Under the pieces are notes generated by a model that ran no database searches, was not told the origin of the DNA, and saw only the letters and a program-made list of their open reading frames with translations. 64,000 nucleotides of DNA. Source: Parabacteroides sp. PFB2-10. Its GTDB lineage: Bacteria; Bacteroidota; Bacteroidia; Bacteroidales; Tannerellaceae. The translations under genes and the position numbers were made by a program. Below are positions 9,247-17,651 of the stretch, one piece after another. The stretch's first letter is position 1. Every line of letters starts with the position of its first letter. Where the stretch lies: contig NZ_JARXWI010000009.1 in assembly GCF_029893085.1 (NCBI RefSeq), positions 147,808-211,807 on the forward strand, given 5' to 3'.

Positions 9247-9267
9247 ACATATATAATTATAATAGCT

Positions 9268-10233
9268 ATGAAACGATTTGTGTACACAACCCTTACGCTC
9301 ACCCTTTGCCTCTTGTTCGGATGTACTCCCGAGGAGCAAACGGTGAGGTTTCTTTTGTTTTCCGACCTGCATGCCGATTCGATCGCTGACGGGAGCGAAC
9401 GGTTGCAAACCATCCTTCGGGCAGGTGCCGATCGTCAGGTCGATTTTTTCGTCGACCTGGGAGATATCGCGCAGCCCTCACCCGCCAACGAACCGCTCAG
9501 AGAGATGCTTATTAATGCCTCCGCCCCGGTCTATCACGCGATAGGCAGTCAGGATCTGCAGAAGGCCTCCAAGCAGGAGTTCACGGCTTTCTATGGATTG
9601 AAGGCCTCTCACTACTATTTCGACAAAGGACCTTTCCGATTTGTGGTATTGGATTCTAATTTCTTCTTAGACGAAGAGGGAAATGAACAGGCGTATGATC
9701 ACGGGAATTTTGATGTGCCTGAGTTACGTCACGGACATTTCAGCCAGGAACAACATGAATGGCTGACAGAAGTATTGAAAAACAAAAAACCTATCTATGT
9801 GATCCTGTCGCATGCCCCCATCAACGACCGCATATCGACCCCCAACAAAAACCGCGACCTGCACCGGATCATCAAAGAGGCTATGAATTCGGGGACACGC
9901 ATCGCGGCGGTGATGGCAGGCTATAACCATAGCGACAACTACCAGGTGATCGACCGGATCAACTACTGGCAGGCCAATTCGGCCAGCTATTTCTGGACAG
10001 GTAATGATTTTGTTAATCGCCGAAGCGGCCGGGAGCCCCTGCCGGAATGGCCGGAACAGATCAGCTACGACACGACTCTGTATGCCATTATTGAAATAAA
10101 CAGCCAGGGAACGATTACGATCAAAGGAATGCAAGGTGGATTTGTGGATCCGACTATCGACCGGGAACAACTTCAAAAACGATACCCCTTTCCAATCTCC
10201 TCTTCGATAAAAGACAGGGAACTGACCTACTGA
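9268..10233 (+). CDS. Calcineurin-like metallophosphatase lipoprotein
   Basis: This 321-residue protein begins with a lipoprotein signal (LCLLFGC lipobox, Cys at about 19). The metallophosphoesterase core is visible: FSDLHAD (metal ligands D and H), VDLGDIAQP (GD motif), a GSQD segment where GNH(D/E) is usual, ILSHAPIND and AGYNHSDNYQ. The replacement of the usual GNH by GSQ is a departure from the family norm, so metal-site geometry may differ. The role is probably hydrolysis of a phosphate ester or phosphodiester at the cell envelope. It follows the GH2 gene by 21 bases. Its stop codon abuts the stop of the convergent tadA-like gene with no gap. Confidence 0.8.
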   Translation: MKRFVYTTLTLTLCLLFGCTPEEQTVRFLLFSDLHADSIADGSERLQTILRAGADRQVDFFVDLGDIAQPSPANEPLREMLINASAPVYHAIGSQDLQKASKQEFTAFYGLKASHYYFDKGPFRFVVLDSNFFLDEEGNEQAYDHGNFDVPELRHGHFSQEQHEWLTEVLKNKKPIYVILSHAPINDRISTPNKNRDLHRIIKEAMNSGTRIAAVMAGYNHSDNYQVIDRINYWQANSASYFWTGNDFVNRRSGREPLPEWPEQISYDTTLYAIIEINSQGTITIKGMQGGFVDPTIDREQLQKRYPFPISSSIKDRELTY

Positions 10234-10674
10234 TTAGCGTTTTTGTTGGAAAAACTGCTTCATTTCGGCAGCACATTCCTCCTCCAGAACGCCTTTTGTG
10301 ACGGTTGTTTTGGGGTGAAGCGCACGCGGGGCAAATTGCAGAAAGCCTCTTTTCTCGTCGGAAGCGCCAAAGACCACTTGGCTGATTTGTGACCATCCGA
10401 TGGCTCCGGCACACATCACGCAGGGCTCAACCGTGACATAGAGCGTGCAATCGGTCAGGTATTTGGCACCCAATACGCCGGTGGCTGCCGTGATAGCCAG
10501 CATCTCGGCATGAGCTGTGGTGTCGTTGAGGCGCTCGGTCTGGTTGTGCGCCCGGGCAATGATCCGTCCCTGGCATACGATGACCGCGCCAACAGGCACC
10601 TCCCCTTCGGCGGCGGCAGCACGTGCTTCCGTCAGGGCTTGCTTCATAAAATAGGTATCGTCGAAAGGATTCAT
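10234..10674 (-). CDS. tadA: tRNA-specific adenosine deaminase-like (TadA/CMP-dCMP deaminase family)
   Basis: This 146-residue protein has the cytidine-deaminase-fold zinc site: His55 and Glu57 in HAEMLAI, and Cys85 and Cys88 in PCVMCAGA. The sequence pattern (EVPVGAVIV, RAHNQTE) is that of TadA, which converts A34 to inosine in tRNA-Arg(ACG). A guanine-deaminase-like specificity cannot be fully excluded. The start overlaps the stop of the upstream small gene by 4 bases, suggesting translational coupling. The two stop codons here and in the convergent metallophosphatase are adjacent, so any terminator must lie inside the neighbouring gene. Confidence 0.85.
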   Translation of the reverse strand: MNPFDDTYFMKQALTEARAAAAEGEVPVGAVIVCQGRIIARAHNQTERLNDTTAHAEMLAITAATGVLGAKYLTDCTLYVTVEPCVMCAGAIGWSQISQVVFGASDEKRGFLQFAPRALHPKTTVTKGVLEEECAAEMKQFFQQKR

Positions 10675-10898
10675 CGCCTCATTTCATTTTCATTGAAGAG
10701 GGTAGGGTAGTCTTCCTCCATGATCTTCAGGATATGTGTCATGATGGTCTCGCGGTACCAGCGCGATTTATTCGATATTTTGTAGCGTTCGAGATAGCGC
10801 GTGACAGCCTTCTGCTCTTCGTCGTTGAGCATAAAAGTCACTTTATGAGAGCGTGGAGAGGGTGACTTGGTAACATTTTTTGGCCGCACTTTCTTCAT
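10671..10898 (-). CDS. Small basic protein, possible ribbon-helix-helix fold
   Basis: The protein is 75 residues from the ATG at 10898; a start 18 bases upstream is possible, but this one fits the promoter. The N-terminus is very basic (KKVRPKNVTKSPSPRSHK). It is followed by VTFMLNDEEQKAV, a strand-helix pattern resembling ribbon-helix-helix DNA-binding proteins, and an acidic tail. It overlaps the downstream tadA-like gene by 4 bases. The -7 box at 10906-10913 leaves almost no room for a leader, so the mRNA may be leaderless. Function unknown; DNA or RNA binding is inferred only from the charge and fold pattern. Confidence 0.65.
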   Translation of the reverse strand: MKKVRPKNVTKSPSPRSHKVTFMLNDEEQKAVTRYLERYKISNKSRWYRETIMTHILKIMEEDYPTLFNENEMRR

Positions 10899-10905
10899 AT
10901 AGCCG

Positions 10906-10913
10906 CAAAAGTA
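10906..10913 (-). promoter_or_regulatory. -7 box for the small basic gene and tadA
   Basis: TACTTTTG on the minus strand, 7 bases upstream of the ATG at 10898. No clear -33 TTG was found. Confidence 0.45.
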
Positions 10914-10947
10914 CATTGATCCAGCGAATTAAAAAAGAAAATCTCAC

Positions 10948-10955
10948 TATATTTG
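10948..10955 (+). promoter_or_regulatory. -7 box for yraN
   Basis: TATATTTG ends only 4 bases before the yraN ATG. If it is used, transcription would start at or beside the start codon, giving a leaderless mRNA. Confidence 0.45.
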
Positions 10956-10959
10956 TCAA

Positions 10960-11325
10960 ATGGCGAACCACAACGAAATCGGACGTAAAGGCGAGGAGAT
11001 TGCCCGCGAGTTCCTTCAGAAGAAGGGATATACGATTCTTGACAGCAACTGGCATTGGCACCATTTTGAGTTGGATATCGTGGCAATCGATGGCGAATGG
11101 CTGGTGGTGGTGGAAGTAAAGACCCGTGCGATGGATCATCTGCTTTCGCCGGAAGATGCGGTCGACCGGAAGAAGATTCGCCGTACGGTATTGGCGGCGG
11201 ATGCCTATGCCCGTTATTTCAGTATCGAACTGCCGGTTCGGTTCGATATTATCACGGTGGTTCCCGGTCCGCAAGGGTATGAGATAGAACAGTATGAGGA
11301 TGCGTTTTTGCCTCCGGTACGATAA
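10960..11325 (+). CDS. yraN: YraN family (UPF0102) nuclease-fold protein
   Basis: This 121-residue protein has the family N-terminus (IGRKGEEIAREFLQKKGY) and the restriction-endonuclease-like core FELDIVAIDG...VVVEVKTR, whose Glu/Asp/Lys arrangement resembles the PD-(D/E)XK metal site. The family is widespread and small. A role in DNA processing is suggested by the fold, but no reaction is settled. The gene begins a three-gene run with the MmcQ/YjbR gene and birA (gaps of 5 and -14 bases) and is divergent from the small basic gene. Confidence 0.85.
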   Translation: MANHNEIGRKGEEIAREFLQKKGYTILDSNWHWHHFELDIVAIDGEWLVVVEVKTRAMDHLLSPEDAVDRKKIRRTVLAADAYARYFSIELPVRFDIITVVPGPQGYEIEQYEDAFLPPVR

Positions 11326-11330
11326 AAGAT

Positions 11331-11693
11331 GTGTGTATGAATTGTGAAGAAGTACGCGATTATTGCCTGTCATTGAAGAACACGACAGAGTGTTTTCCCT
11401 TCGATGAGGTATCGCTTGTATTCAAAGTGGAGAATAAAATGTTTCTGCTCCTGGCGCTCGACGCGGAGGAACCGGTGATTGCCGTCAAATGTGATCCGGA
11501 CGAAGCGGAGCAGTTGCGCGAACATTACCAAGCTGTCGCTCCGGCCTATCATTTCAATAAGAAACACTGGAACAATATTTATCTGGAGCGCGATATGCCG
11601 GCGAAGGAGATCCGCCACTGGATTCATCATGCCTACCAGGAGGTGATCGCTAAGTTGCCCAAACGAATACGCGAACAATATGCTGACGAATAA
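11331..11693 (+). CDS. MmcQ/YjbR family DNA-binding-like protein
   Basis: This 120-residue protein shows the typical MmcQ/YjbR features: CLSLKNTTECFPFDEVSLVFKV near the start (given here as ECFPFDE and LVFKV), then KMFLLLAL, VAVKCDPDEA and KHWNNIYLE with a WIHHAYQEV helix. The family has a double-wing fold and is annotated as DNA-binding by structural similarity, with the cellular role unclear. A second ATG two codons downstream is an equally possible start. Its end overlaps the start of birA by 14 bases. Confidence 0.85.
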   Translation: MCMNCEEVRDYCLSLKNTTECFPFDEVSLVFKVENKMFLLLALDAEEPVIAVKCDPDEAEQLREHYQAVAPAYHFNKKHWNNIYLERDMPAKEIRHWIHHAYQEVIAKLPKRIREQYADE

Positions 11694-12432
11694 CACAGAA
11701 TCGCCGCAAATCATACATCTTCAGGAGGTGATCTCTACCAATACCAGCCTGCGCGAGCGGGTAGGGCGGCGCGAATTGCCCGAGGGCAGCGTTGTCTGGG
11801 CCGATGGGCAAACAGCCGGTCGTGGACAGATGGGCAACAGTTGGGAATCGGAATGGGGCAAAAACCTCACTTTCAGCACGGTGTTATATCCCGATGTATT
11901 GCCGGCCAACAAACAATTTCTGATCTCGCAGATCACTGCTCTCAGTGTGCAGGAGAGCCTATTGCAATACAGTGATGATATCACCGTGAAGTGGCCCAAC
12001 GACATCTACTGGCAGGATAAAAAGATATGCGGCATGTTGATCGAAAATGATATTGCCGGAAGAGGCATCTACTGTTCGATCATTGGTGTCGGTATCAACC
12101 TGAATCAGGAGCTATTCACCGGAAACGCGCCCAATCCTGTCTCCTTAAAACAGATCACCGGGCAGGAGTACGACCGGGAAGCTATTCTCGATCAGTTCCT
12201 ATCGCGCTTCTATCACTACTACCTACTCCTTTTACAGGAAGAGGAGGCGGAGATACGCCGCCTCTATGCCCGGGCACTTTACCGCAAAGAGGGCTTCCAT
12301 CCCTACGAAGATGCCTCCGGCCGTTTTGAGGCAATGATTGCTTCCGTCGAACCAACCGGCCACCTATTGTTGCAATTACGCGACGGTTCCACCCGCAAAT
12401 ATGCTTTCAAAGAGGTCTCTTTTTTATTCTGA
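11680..12432 (+). CDS. birA: Biotin--[acetyl-CoA-carboxylase] ligase
   Basis: This 250-residue protein attaches biotin to the carboxyl carrier protein in an ATP-dependent reaction. The catalytic domain shows the biotinyl-AMP loop GRGQMGNSWESE near residues 46-57, KWPNDIYWQDKKICGML with the active-site lysine, and GVGINLNQ. The C-terminal SH3-like domain follows (about 200-250). It has no N-terminal helix-turn-helix, so it is the short class I ligase, which cannot act as a repressor. It overlaps the preceding gene by 14 bases. Confidence 0.93.
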   Translation: MLTNNTESPQIIHLQEVISTNTSLRERVGRRELPEGSVVWADGQTAGRGQMGNSWESEWGKNLTFSTVLYPDVLPANKQFLISQITALSVQESLLQYSDDITVKWPNDIYWQDKKICGMLIENDIAGRGIYCSIIGVGINLNQELFTGNAPNPVSLKQITGQEYDREAILDQFLSRFYHYYLLLLQEEEAEIRRLYARALYRKEGFHPYEDASGRFEAMIASVEPTGHLLLQLRDGSTRKYAFKEVSFLF

Positions 12433-12490
12433 CCTACCTCTATTCCCGTTTTTTCCAAAAATGTAAGTTTCGCGAAAGCCCGAAAAAGAG

Positions 12491-12498
12491 TACCTTTG
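12491..12498 (+). promoter_or_regulatory. -7 box of the C45/ligase operon
   Basis: TACCTTTG lies 53 bases upstream of the ATG at 12552, with a TTTC 19 bp upstream where TTTG would be expected. Confidence 0.5.
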
Positions 12499-12551
12499 CA
12501 AATCTGTTGCCGCTTAATCCATCCGGTGGCTACGTTTAAAGTGTAGATGAT

Positions 12552-14210
12552 ATGAAGCGAATTATCAACTATTTCTTCCTGGGGATACTGGCTGTTATAG
12601 GATTGCTGTTTCTCTGTCTGGCGGGACTCTATTTCTCGGCGGATATGAAACAGCCGGAGATCACGGCCTCCGATCTGCCGGATTATGAGTTGTATACATC
12701 CGACAGCCTGTCGTTGTATGGGCCACACCAACTGCGTTTAGACAAAAGCGGCTTGTGGGAGTTGTATGTGGAAGGCGATGCGCTGGAACGGGGAGCTGCT
12801 TCGGGCAAGCTGTTGGAGGATCTGCTCTATTATCAGGAGAAGGTGTTTGTCGACCAGATCCGGGAGATGATTCCTTCGGATAGTTACCTGAAATTCCTGC
12901 GTTTCCTTTTGATTGTGTTCAACCGCCACCTGGGCGAATATATCCCTGAAGAGTTTCGCCGGGAGATCTACGGGATCTCTCTTTCCTGTACCCATAAATA
13001 TGATATGATCGGGACGCCCTACGAGCGGCAGCTCAATTACCACGCGGCGCACGATATCGGCCATGCCATGCAGGACTATATGCTGGTAGGGTGTAGCTCG
13101 TTTGGTTTGTGGGGTGCGGCCAGCGCGGACTCGACCCTGTTGATCGGACGGAATTTCGATTTCTATATGGGCGATGACTTTGCCCGCCATAAGATGGTCT
13201 CATTCTATCGTCCGACGGAAGGCTATGCCTTTGCGGCTGTCGGCTGGCCGGGCATGACCGGAGTATTGTCGGGCATGAACACGACGGGGCTGACGGTCAC
13301 CATCAATGCCGCCAAATCGACCATGCCCACCTCCGCGGCGATGCCTATCTCGTTGTTGGCACGCGAGATCCTGCAATATGCCTCGACGATCGAAGAGGCT
13401 TACGCCATCGCGGAAAAACGAAAAACCTTTGTGTCCGAATCATTATTGATCGGTTCTGCCCGCGAGGGGAAGGCGGCTGTTATCGAGAAGTCGCCCGATC
13501 TTATCGGATTGTTCCATACGGAAGGAGACTATATCATCTGCACCAACCATTATCAGTCGGAGACCTTCCGCGACGACGAGCGCAACCGGGAGAATCTGGC
13601 CACCTCGGATAGTCCTTACCGTTACGCCCGTTTGCAGGAATTGTTACAGGAGAAAAGCCCTGTCGACCCAACGGATGCCGCTGATATGTTGCGCGACCGG
13701 TGGGGAGCGGGAGGAAAAGAGATTGGCTTAGCCAACGAAAAGGCGATCAATCAGTTTATCGCCCATCACTCGGTGGTGTTCCAGCCTGAGAAGCTATTGA
13801 TGTGGGTGTCGACCACTCCCTGGCAATCAGGGGAATATGTGGCGTATGACCTGAATGAGATATTCGGCGCATCAGGCAAAGAGGCAGTCGCGCCCATTGA
13901 CTCCCTGGCGATTGCTGCCGATCCCTTCCTATTCTCCCCGGATTACAATCGCCTGTTGACCTACCGGGAGACGGTGAAAATGATCCGAAAGCAGATAAAA
14001 ACAGGTCAGGAACTCCATCAAGAGCTTGTTGATCAACTCTTGCAATCGAATCCGGAAATGTATTATGCCTGGGAACTGGCGGGCGATTATTATGCCACCT
14101 TCGGGGAAAAGGAAGAGGCCGTTCGCCACTGGCAACAAGCCTTGACGAAAGAGATCGCGAAGCAGGGCGAGCGCACATCCATCGAAAAACGAATTGAAAA
14201 AATAAAATAA
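12552..14210 (+). CDS. C45-family autoproteolytic acyltransferase/hydrolase (Ntn fold)
   Basis: This 552-residue protein has an N-terminal hydrophobic anchor (FFLGILAVIGLLFLCLAGLYF). A long N-terminal part with LYVEGDALERGAASGKLLE follows. The likely autocatalytic cleavage and nucleophile site is Cys181 in LVGCSSFGLWG. Ntn-hydrolase elements then follow, such as LIGRNFDFYMGD, GWPGMTGVLSGMNTTGL and ICTNHYQ. Relatives include fungal acyl-CoA:6-aminopenicillanate acyltransferase and bile-salt/acyl-amide hydrolases. The substrate here is unknown. It is followed 5 bases later by the adenylate-forming ligase. The membrane anchor places its active domain in the periplasm. Flexirubin-type clusters in Bacteroidetes are known to carry a gene of this kind, which supports a role in lipid or aryl-polyene tailoring (inference). 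Confidence 0.78.
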   Translation: MKRIINYFFLGILAVIGLLFLCLAGLYFSADMKQPEITASDLPDYELYTSDSLSLYGPHQLRLDKSGLWELYVEGDALERGAASGKLLEDLLYYQEKVFVDQIREMIPSDSYLKFLRFLLIVFNRHLGEYIPEEFRREIYGISLSCTHKYDMIGTPYERQLNYHAAHDIGHAMQDYMLVGCSSFGLWGAASADSTLLIGRNFDFYMGDDFARHKMVSFYRPTEGYAFAAVGWPGMTGVLSGMNTTGLTVTINAAKSTMPTSAAMPISLLAREILQYASTIEEAYAIAEKRKTFVSESLLIGSAREGKAAVIEKSPDLIGLFHTEGDYIICTNHYQSETFRDDERNRENLATSDSPYRYARLQELLQEKSPVDPTDAADMLRDRWGAGGKEIGLANEKAINQFIAHHSVVFQPEKLLMWVSTTPWQSGEYVAYDLNEIFGASGKEAVAPIDSLAIAADPFLFSPDYNRLLTYRETVKMIRKQIKTGQELHQELVDQLLQSNPEMYYAWELAGDYYATFGEKEEAVRHWQQALTKEIAKQGERTSIEKRIEKIK

Positions 14211-14215
14211 ACCGT

Positions 14216-15511
14216 ATGCAAAAACAAGGTGATATCCAGTTTAAATCTCCGGAAGAAATCAAACGATATCAGGAGATGCGTCTGGCGGAGGAGTTGACGT
14301 ACCTGAACGGGCATTCCTCTTTCTACCGGCAGATGTTCCGCGAGGAGAAGATCGACCTCGCCCGTATCCGCACGATAGAGGATCTGCAACACCTGCCGGT
14401 GACAACCAAAACCGATTTGCAACTGCGCAATGAAGAATTTATATGTGTCGACCAACGGGAGGTGATCGATTATGTCACGACTTCCGGTACCTTGGGCGAC
14501 CCGGTCACCTTTGTCCTGACCTCGGGTGATCTCGATCGGTTGTCCTATAACGAATATCTCTCCTTCACGACGGCAGGATGCGGCGCGGAGGATATTATGC
14601 AACTGATGACCACGCTCGACCGACGTTTCATGGCGGGCCTGGCCTATTATATGGGAGCCCGTGAGATGGGCGCCGGTGTGGTGCGCGTAGGCAATGGTAT
14701 TCCGGAATTGCAATGGGACACGATCCGCCGGATCCAGCCCACCTTCTGCATGGTGGTTCCCTCGTTTCTGATCAAACTGATCGAATATGCGGAGGAGCAT
14801 GGGATCGATTACAACGCCTCTTCCATCCGGAAAGCGATCTGCATCGGGGAGGCACTGCGCAATCCCGACTTCACCCTTAATACCCTCGGGCAACGCATCC
14901 ATGACAAATGGCATGTGCCTACGCTGCAATCGACCTACGCCTCGACAGAGATGCAGTCTTCCTTTACCGAATGTGAAGCCTGCCGGGGAGGTCATCTTCA
15001 ACCGGAATTGATCATTGTGGAGTTTCTCGACGACGATAACCGTCCGGTAGCAAAGGGAGAACCCGGCGAGGTAACCATCACGACATTGGGCGTGCGGGGT
15101 ATGCCGTTATTGCGTTTTAAGACGGGCGATATCTGTTACCATTACCATGAGCCCTGCTCCTGTGGGCGCAACACGACGCGCCTGAGCTCTGTATTGGGAC
15201 GCAAAGGACAAATGATCAAATACAAAGGCACAACGCTCTATCCGCCCGCGCTCTATGATATCCTGGACAATATCTCGGGCGTAAAGAACTATGTGGTGGA
15301 GGTCTATACCAACGACCTGGGCACCGACGATATCCTGATCCGCGTCGGGAGCGAGATTCAGACGGAAGGCTTTGCCAAACAGATCAAAGACCTGTTCCGT
15401 TCGAAGGTGCGGGTGGCGCCTACCATTCAGTTTGCTTCGCCCGATTATATCGCTAAAATTCAAATGCCCCAGATGAGCCGGAAGGCAATTAAATTTGTAG
15501 ATTTGCGTTAA
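14216..15511 (+). CDS. Phenylacetate--CoA ligase-like adenylate-forming enzyme
   Basis: This 431-residue protein has the adenylate-forming P-loop TTSGTLGDPVTF near residue 88, YASTEMQ near 240, GEVTITTLGVRGMPLLR, and a KTGD motif near 302 with the hinge lysine region LGRKGQMIKYKG. A cluster of cysteines (CEAC, CSCGR) may bind zinc, as in some PaaK homologues. The expected chemistry is activation of an aromatic or fatty carboxylate to an acyl-AMP and then a thioester. It sits between the C45 enzyme and a secreted protein. In aryl-polyene clusters a ligase like this loads the starter acid. That assignment is by analogy. Confidence 0.82.
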   Translation: MQKQGDIQFKSPEEIKRYQEMRLAEELTYLNGHSSFYRQMFREEKIDLARIRTIEDLQHLPVTTKTDLQLRNEEFICVDQREVIDYVTTSGTLGDPVTFVLTSGDLDRLSYNEYLSFTTAGCGAEDIMQLMTTLDRRFMAGLAYYMGAREMGAGVVRVGNGIPELQWDTIRRIQPTFCMVVPSFLIKLIEYAEEHGIDYNASSIRKAICIGEALRNPDFTLNTLGQRIHDKWHVPTLQSTYASTEMQSSFTECEACRGGHLQPELIIVEFLDDDNRPVAKGEPGEVTITTLGVRGMPLLRFKTGDICYHYHEPCSCGRNTTRLSSVLGRKGQMIKYKGTTLYPPALYDILDNISGVKNYVVEVYTNDLGTDDILIRVGSEIQTEGFAKQIKDLFRSKVRVAPTIQFASPDYIAKIQMPQMSRKAIKFVDLR

Positions 15512-15538
15512 GTGAAATACATAAAAAAAGAATTGATT

Positions 15539-16111
15539 ATGAAAAAAGTATGTTTATGGGTTGTTGCCATGTTTGGCATATTAACTATGCAGGCGCAGCA
15601 GGTAGAGTTGAAAGAGATAAAGGAGTTGACATTCTTTGGTGTGGATTTTTCGATCGCCCAGGTGTTTGGCGCGACGGAAACAGCCGATCAGTTCGAGCAG
15701 GCGTTTGAAGGCATCAACGGATTATTCCTTTCGGAACCCAAGAAGTATTCTCCCTCTCAGGCTTTCCCGAAGGTGAATATCACGGAGAGCTACCGGATGG
15801 TGAATAGTTTGAACCTGGAACGGGTGTATGAAACCCTGAAACGCGACGATAATGAGTATGAACTGACGGACGAGATGATTGCCGAGCAGGTAGCCTCCTA
15901 CGATACGGGTGATTATACCGAAGGATATGGAGCCATTCTGATTGCCGGATTGATGAATAAGCCACAGAATATGGCCACCTATCATAAGGTGATATTCGAC
16001 CTTTCGACGAAAGAGGTGATCTCGAACAAACGGATTACCACCAAAGCCGGTGGTTTCGGCCTGCGCAACTATTGGGCAGGCTCGGTAGCTAAGGCTTTGA
16101 AAAGTAAATAA
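15539..16111 (+). CDS. Secreted protein of unknown function
   Basis: The protein is 190 residues from the ATG at 15539, chosen over an in-frame GTG 27 bases upstream because it begins a good signal peptide (MKKVCLWVVAMFGILTMQAQ). The mature part is acidic to neutral, with no cysteine and no repeat. It contains a segment ELKEIKELTFFGVDFSI near the new N-terminus and TKAGGFGLRNYWAGSV near the end. No family was recognised with certainty. It is the last gene of the plus-strand set, so it probably serves the same periplasmic or outer-membrane process as the C45 enzyme and ligase. Confidence 0.7.
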   Translation: MKKVCLWVVAMFGILTMQAQQVELKEIKELTFFGVDFSIAQVFGATETADQFEQAFEGINGLFLSEPKKYSPSQAFPKVNITESYRMVNSLNLERVYETLKRDDNEYELTDEMIAEQVASYDTGDYTEGYGAILIAGLMNKPQNMATYHKVIFDLSTKEVISNKRITTKAGGFGLRNYWAGSVAKALKSK

Positions 16112-16122
16112 GAATAAAAGGG

Positions 16123-16178
16123 AAATAGCCGATATACGCCAAGGCCTGGTTCTTGAATCAGCCCTTGGCTATTTTTTT
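16123..16178. terminator. Hairpin terminator between convergent operons
   Basis: GCCAAGG (16138-16144) pairs with CCTTGGC (16163-16169), followed by TATTTTTTT. An alternative outer pairing uses AAATAGCC at 16123 and GGCTATTT at 16167. It overlaps the 3' end of the CrtI-like gene and ends the plus-strand transcript. Confidence 0.7.
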
Positions 16179-17651
16179 AGCCAGGTATTCTGTTCCCACT
16201 AATTCGCCGCAGGTGAGCATAGAGGTAAGGGTGACGCCCAAAGCGCCGTGTACATTCAGGTTTTGTCCGGTCAGGTAGAGGTTATTGATGCGTGTACGGT
16301 TCGGAATAACCGTTGTCATAGGTTGGTTATAGTTTTTCATAATGCCATAAGCCGATCCGTCGGGGATGCCGGTATAATCGCGGTAGCTTAATGGGGTGGT
16401 GATATAGATTCGCTCTATGTTGTCGCGTATCTCCGGATAATAGTTCCCTACGAAAGCCAGTACTTCTTCCGCTTTTTGCTCTTTATATCCGAGATATGCA
16501 TCTCCCCGTTTCTCGGGTGTGGTGTCCAACCAGGGTGTAAGCTCTCCGATATACATGGGGGATAGGATACTGATCACATCGGTATGCTCCGGATCGGAGG
16601 CCGAGGGTTGCATCGTGATAAGCACACTATGTATGCGCCGGTCTTCGGGATGTTTGGTAGTGTACCAGACATCTTCTTTTTCGTGGAGGAAAAGGTTGCT
16701 GTTCTGATAGGGGGTCGTTCCTTTTTTCTGAATCAGGTAGACCGATAACAGGCCGTATGTATTGGGAAGATGTGACAAGCGCGAGAGGTAGGCTTTGCGG
16801 ATAAGCGGTGTTTTGTCGACCATCTGCATCGTTACGGAAGGATGAAGAGAAGAGATCACGTAGTCTGCTTCGAGACGTTCACTGTGATTGATCTCTACCG
16901 CATTGATCTTGTCACCCTGCAGCAACAAGCGGGTTGCTTTGGCTCCCGTCAATACGGTGCCTCCCTGTCGGCGGATCTGATCGATCAAGGCATCGACCAC
17001 CTGCATGCTGCCGTCGGTGAACCGGTAGGCTCCCCGCAGATAGGAATCGGTAATCATCGCATGATGGTAGAATGTCGAAGTGGCCTGATCACCACCATAC
17101 AATAAGGCCGGACTGGAAAGTACCTGACGAAGTGCCGGGTTTTGTGTGACAGAAGCAATGGTTTCCCAAGCAGAAACGGAGAAGTGGTCGAGACTGCCCT
17201 GAGTAAAATGGCCTTTCTTCAATTGATCGACAGAGATGGTCTCTCCCACCCTTTTCAATAATTCCGTATAACGTCGGATCGCCTCCTTCTCCCCGGGAAA
17301 AAGGTCGGACAATCGTTTGATAAACAGTTCATGCCCCATGGCATACGGGTATTCCTTTCCCTGGTAGTTCACCAGATCGAAGGCCTCTTCATCCAAGCGG
17401 CGCACCTGAAGTCTGTCCCAAATACCAAAATAAGAAAAGTATTGACGCAGGATCTCTCCTTCATCTAAGCTGCCTACATAATGGATGCCTGTGTCGAGCA
17501 GGCGCCCGTTGCGCCGGAACGACTGGAAGCAACCGCCTGGAATCGTGTTCTTCTCCAACAGGCATACATGGTAGCCCTCTTTACTCAGCGTGGCAGCACA
17601 GGTGAGTCCGCCCAGCCCGCTTCCGATGATGACGATATCATACTTACTCAT
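16158..17651 (-). CDS. Phytoene desaturase-like FAD oxidoreductase (CrtI family)
   Basis: This 497-residue protein has an N-terminal dinucleotide-binding motif GSGLGGLTCAATLSKEG followed by LLEKNTIPGGCFQSF. The fold continues with GTVLTGAKATRLLLQ, YVISSLHPSVTMQMVD, and the C-terminal FAD-binding end NLYLTGQNLNVHGALGV. Relatives include carotenoid desaturases/isomerases and FAD-dependent saturases. In lipid and aryl-polyene clusters such a protein is thought to reduce or isomerise an unsaturated chain. There are no carotenoid synthesis partners here (no CrtB or CrtE), so a carotenoid substrate is unlikely. The start overlaps the end of the MMPL fusion gene by 4 bases, showing a coupled operon. 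Confidence 0.8.
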   Translation of the reverse strand: MSKYDIVIIGSGLGGLTCAATLSKEGYHVCLLEKNTIPGGCFQSFRRNGRLLDTGIHYVGSLDEGEILRQYFSYFGIWDRLQVRRLDEEAFDLVNYQGKEYPYAMGHELFIKRLSDLFPGEKEAIRRYTELLKRVGETISVDQLKKGHFTQGSLDHFSVSAWETIASVTQNPALRQVLSSPALLYGGDQATSTFYHHAMITDSYLRGAYRFTDGSMQVVDALIDQIRRQGGTVLTGAKATRLLLQGDKINAVEINHSERLEADYVISSLHPSVTMQMVDKTPLIRKAYLSRLSHLPNTYGLLSVYLIQKKGTTPYQNSNLFLHEKEDVWYTTKHPEDRRIHSVLITMQPSASDPEHTDVISILSPMYIGELTPWLDTTPEKRGDAYLGYKEQKAEEVLAFVGNYYPEIRDNIERIYITTPLSYRDYTGIPDGSAYGIMKNYNQPMTTVIPNRTRINNLYLTGQNLNVHGALGVTLTSMLTCGELVGTEYLAKKIAKG

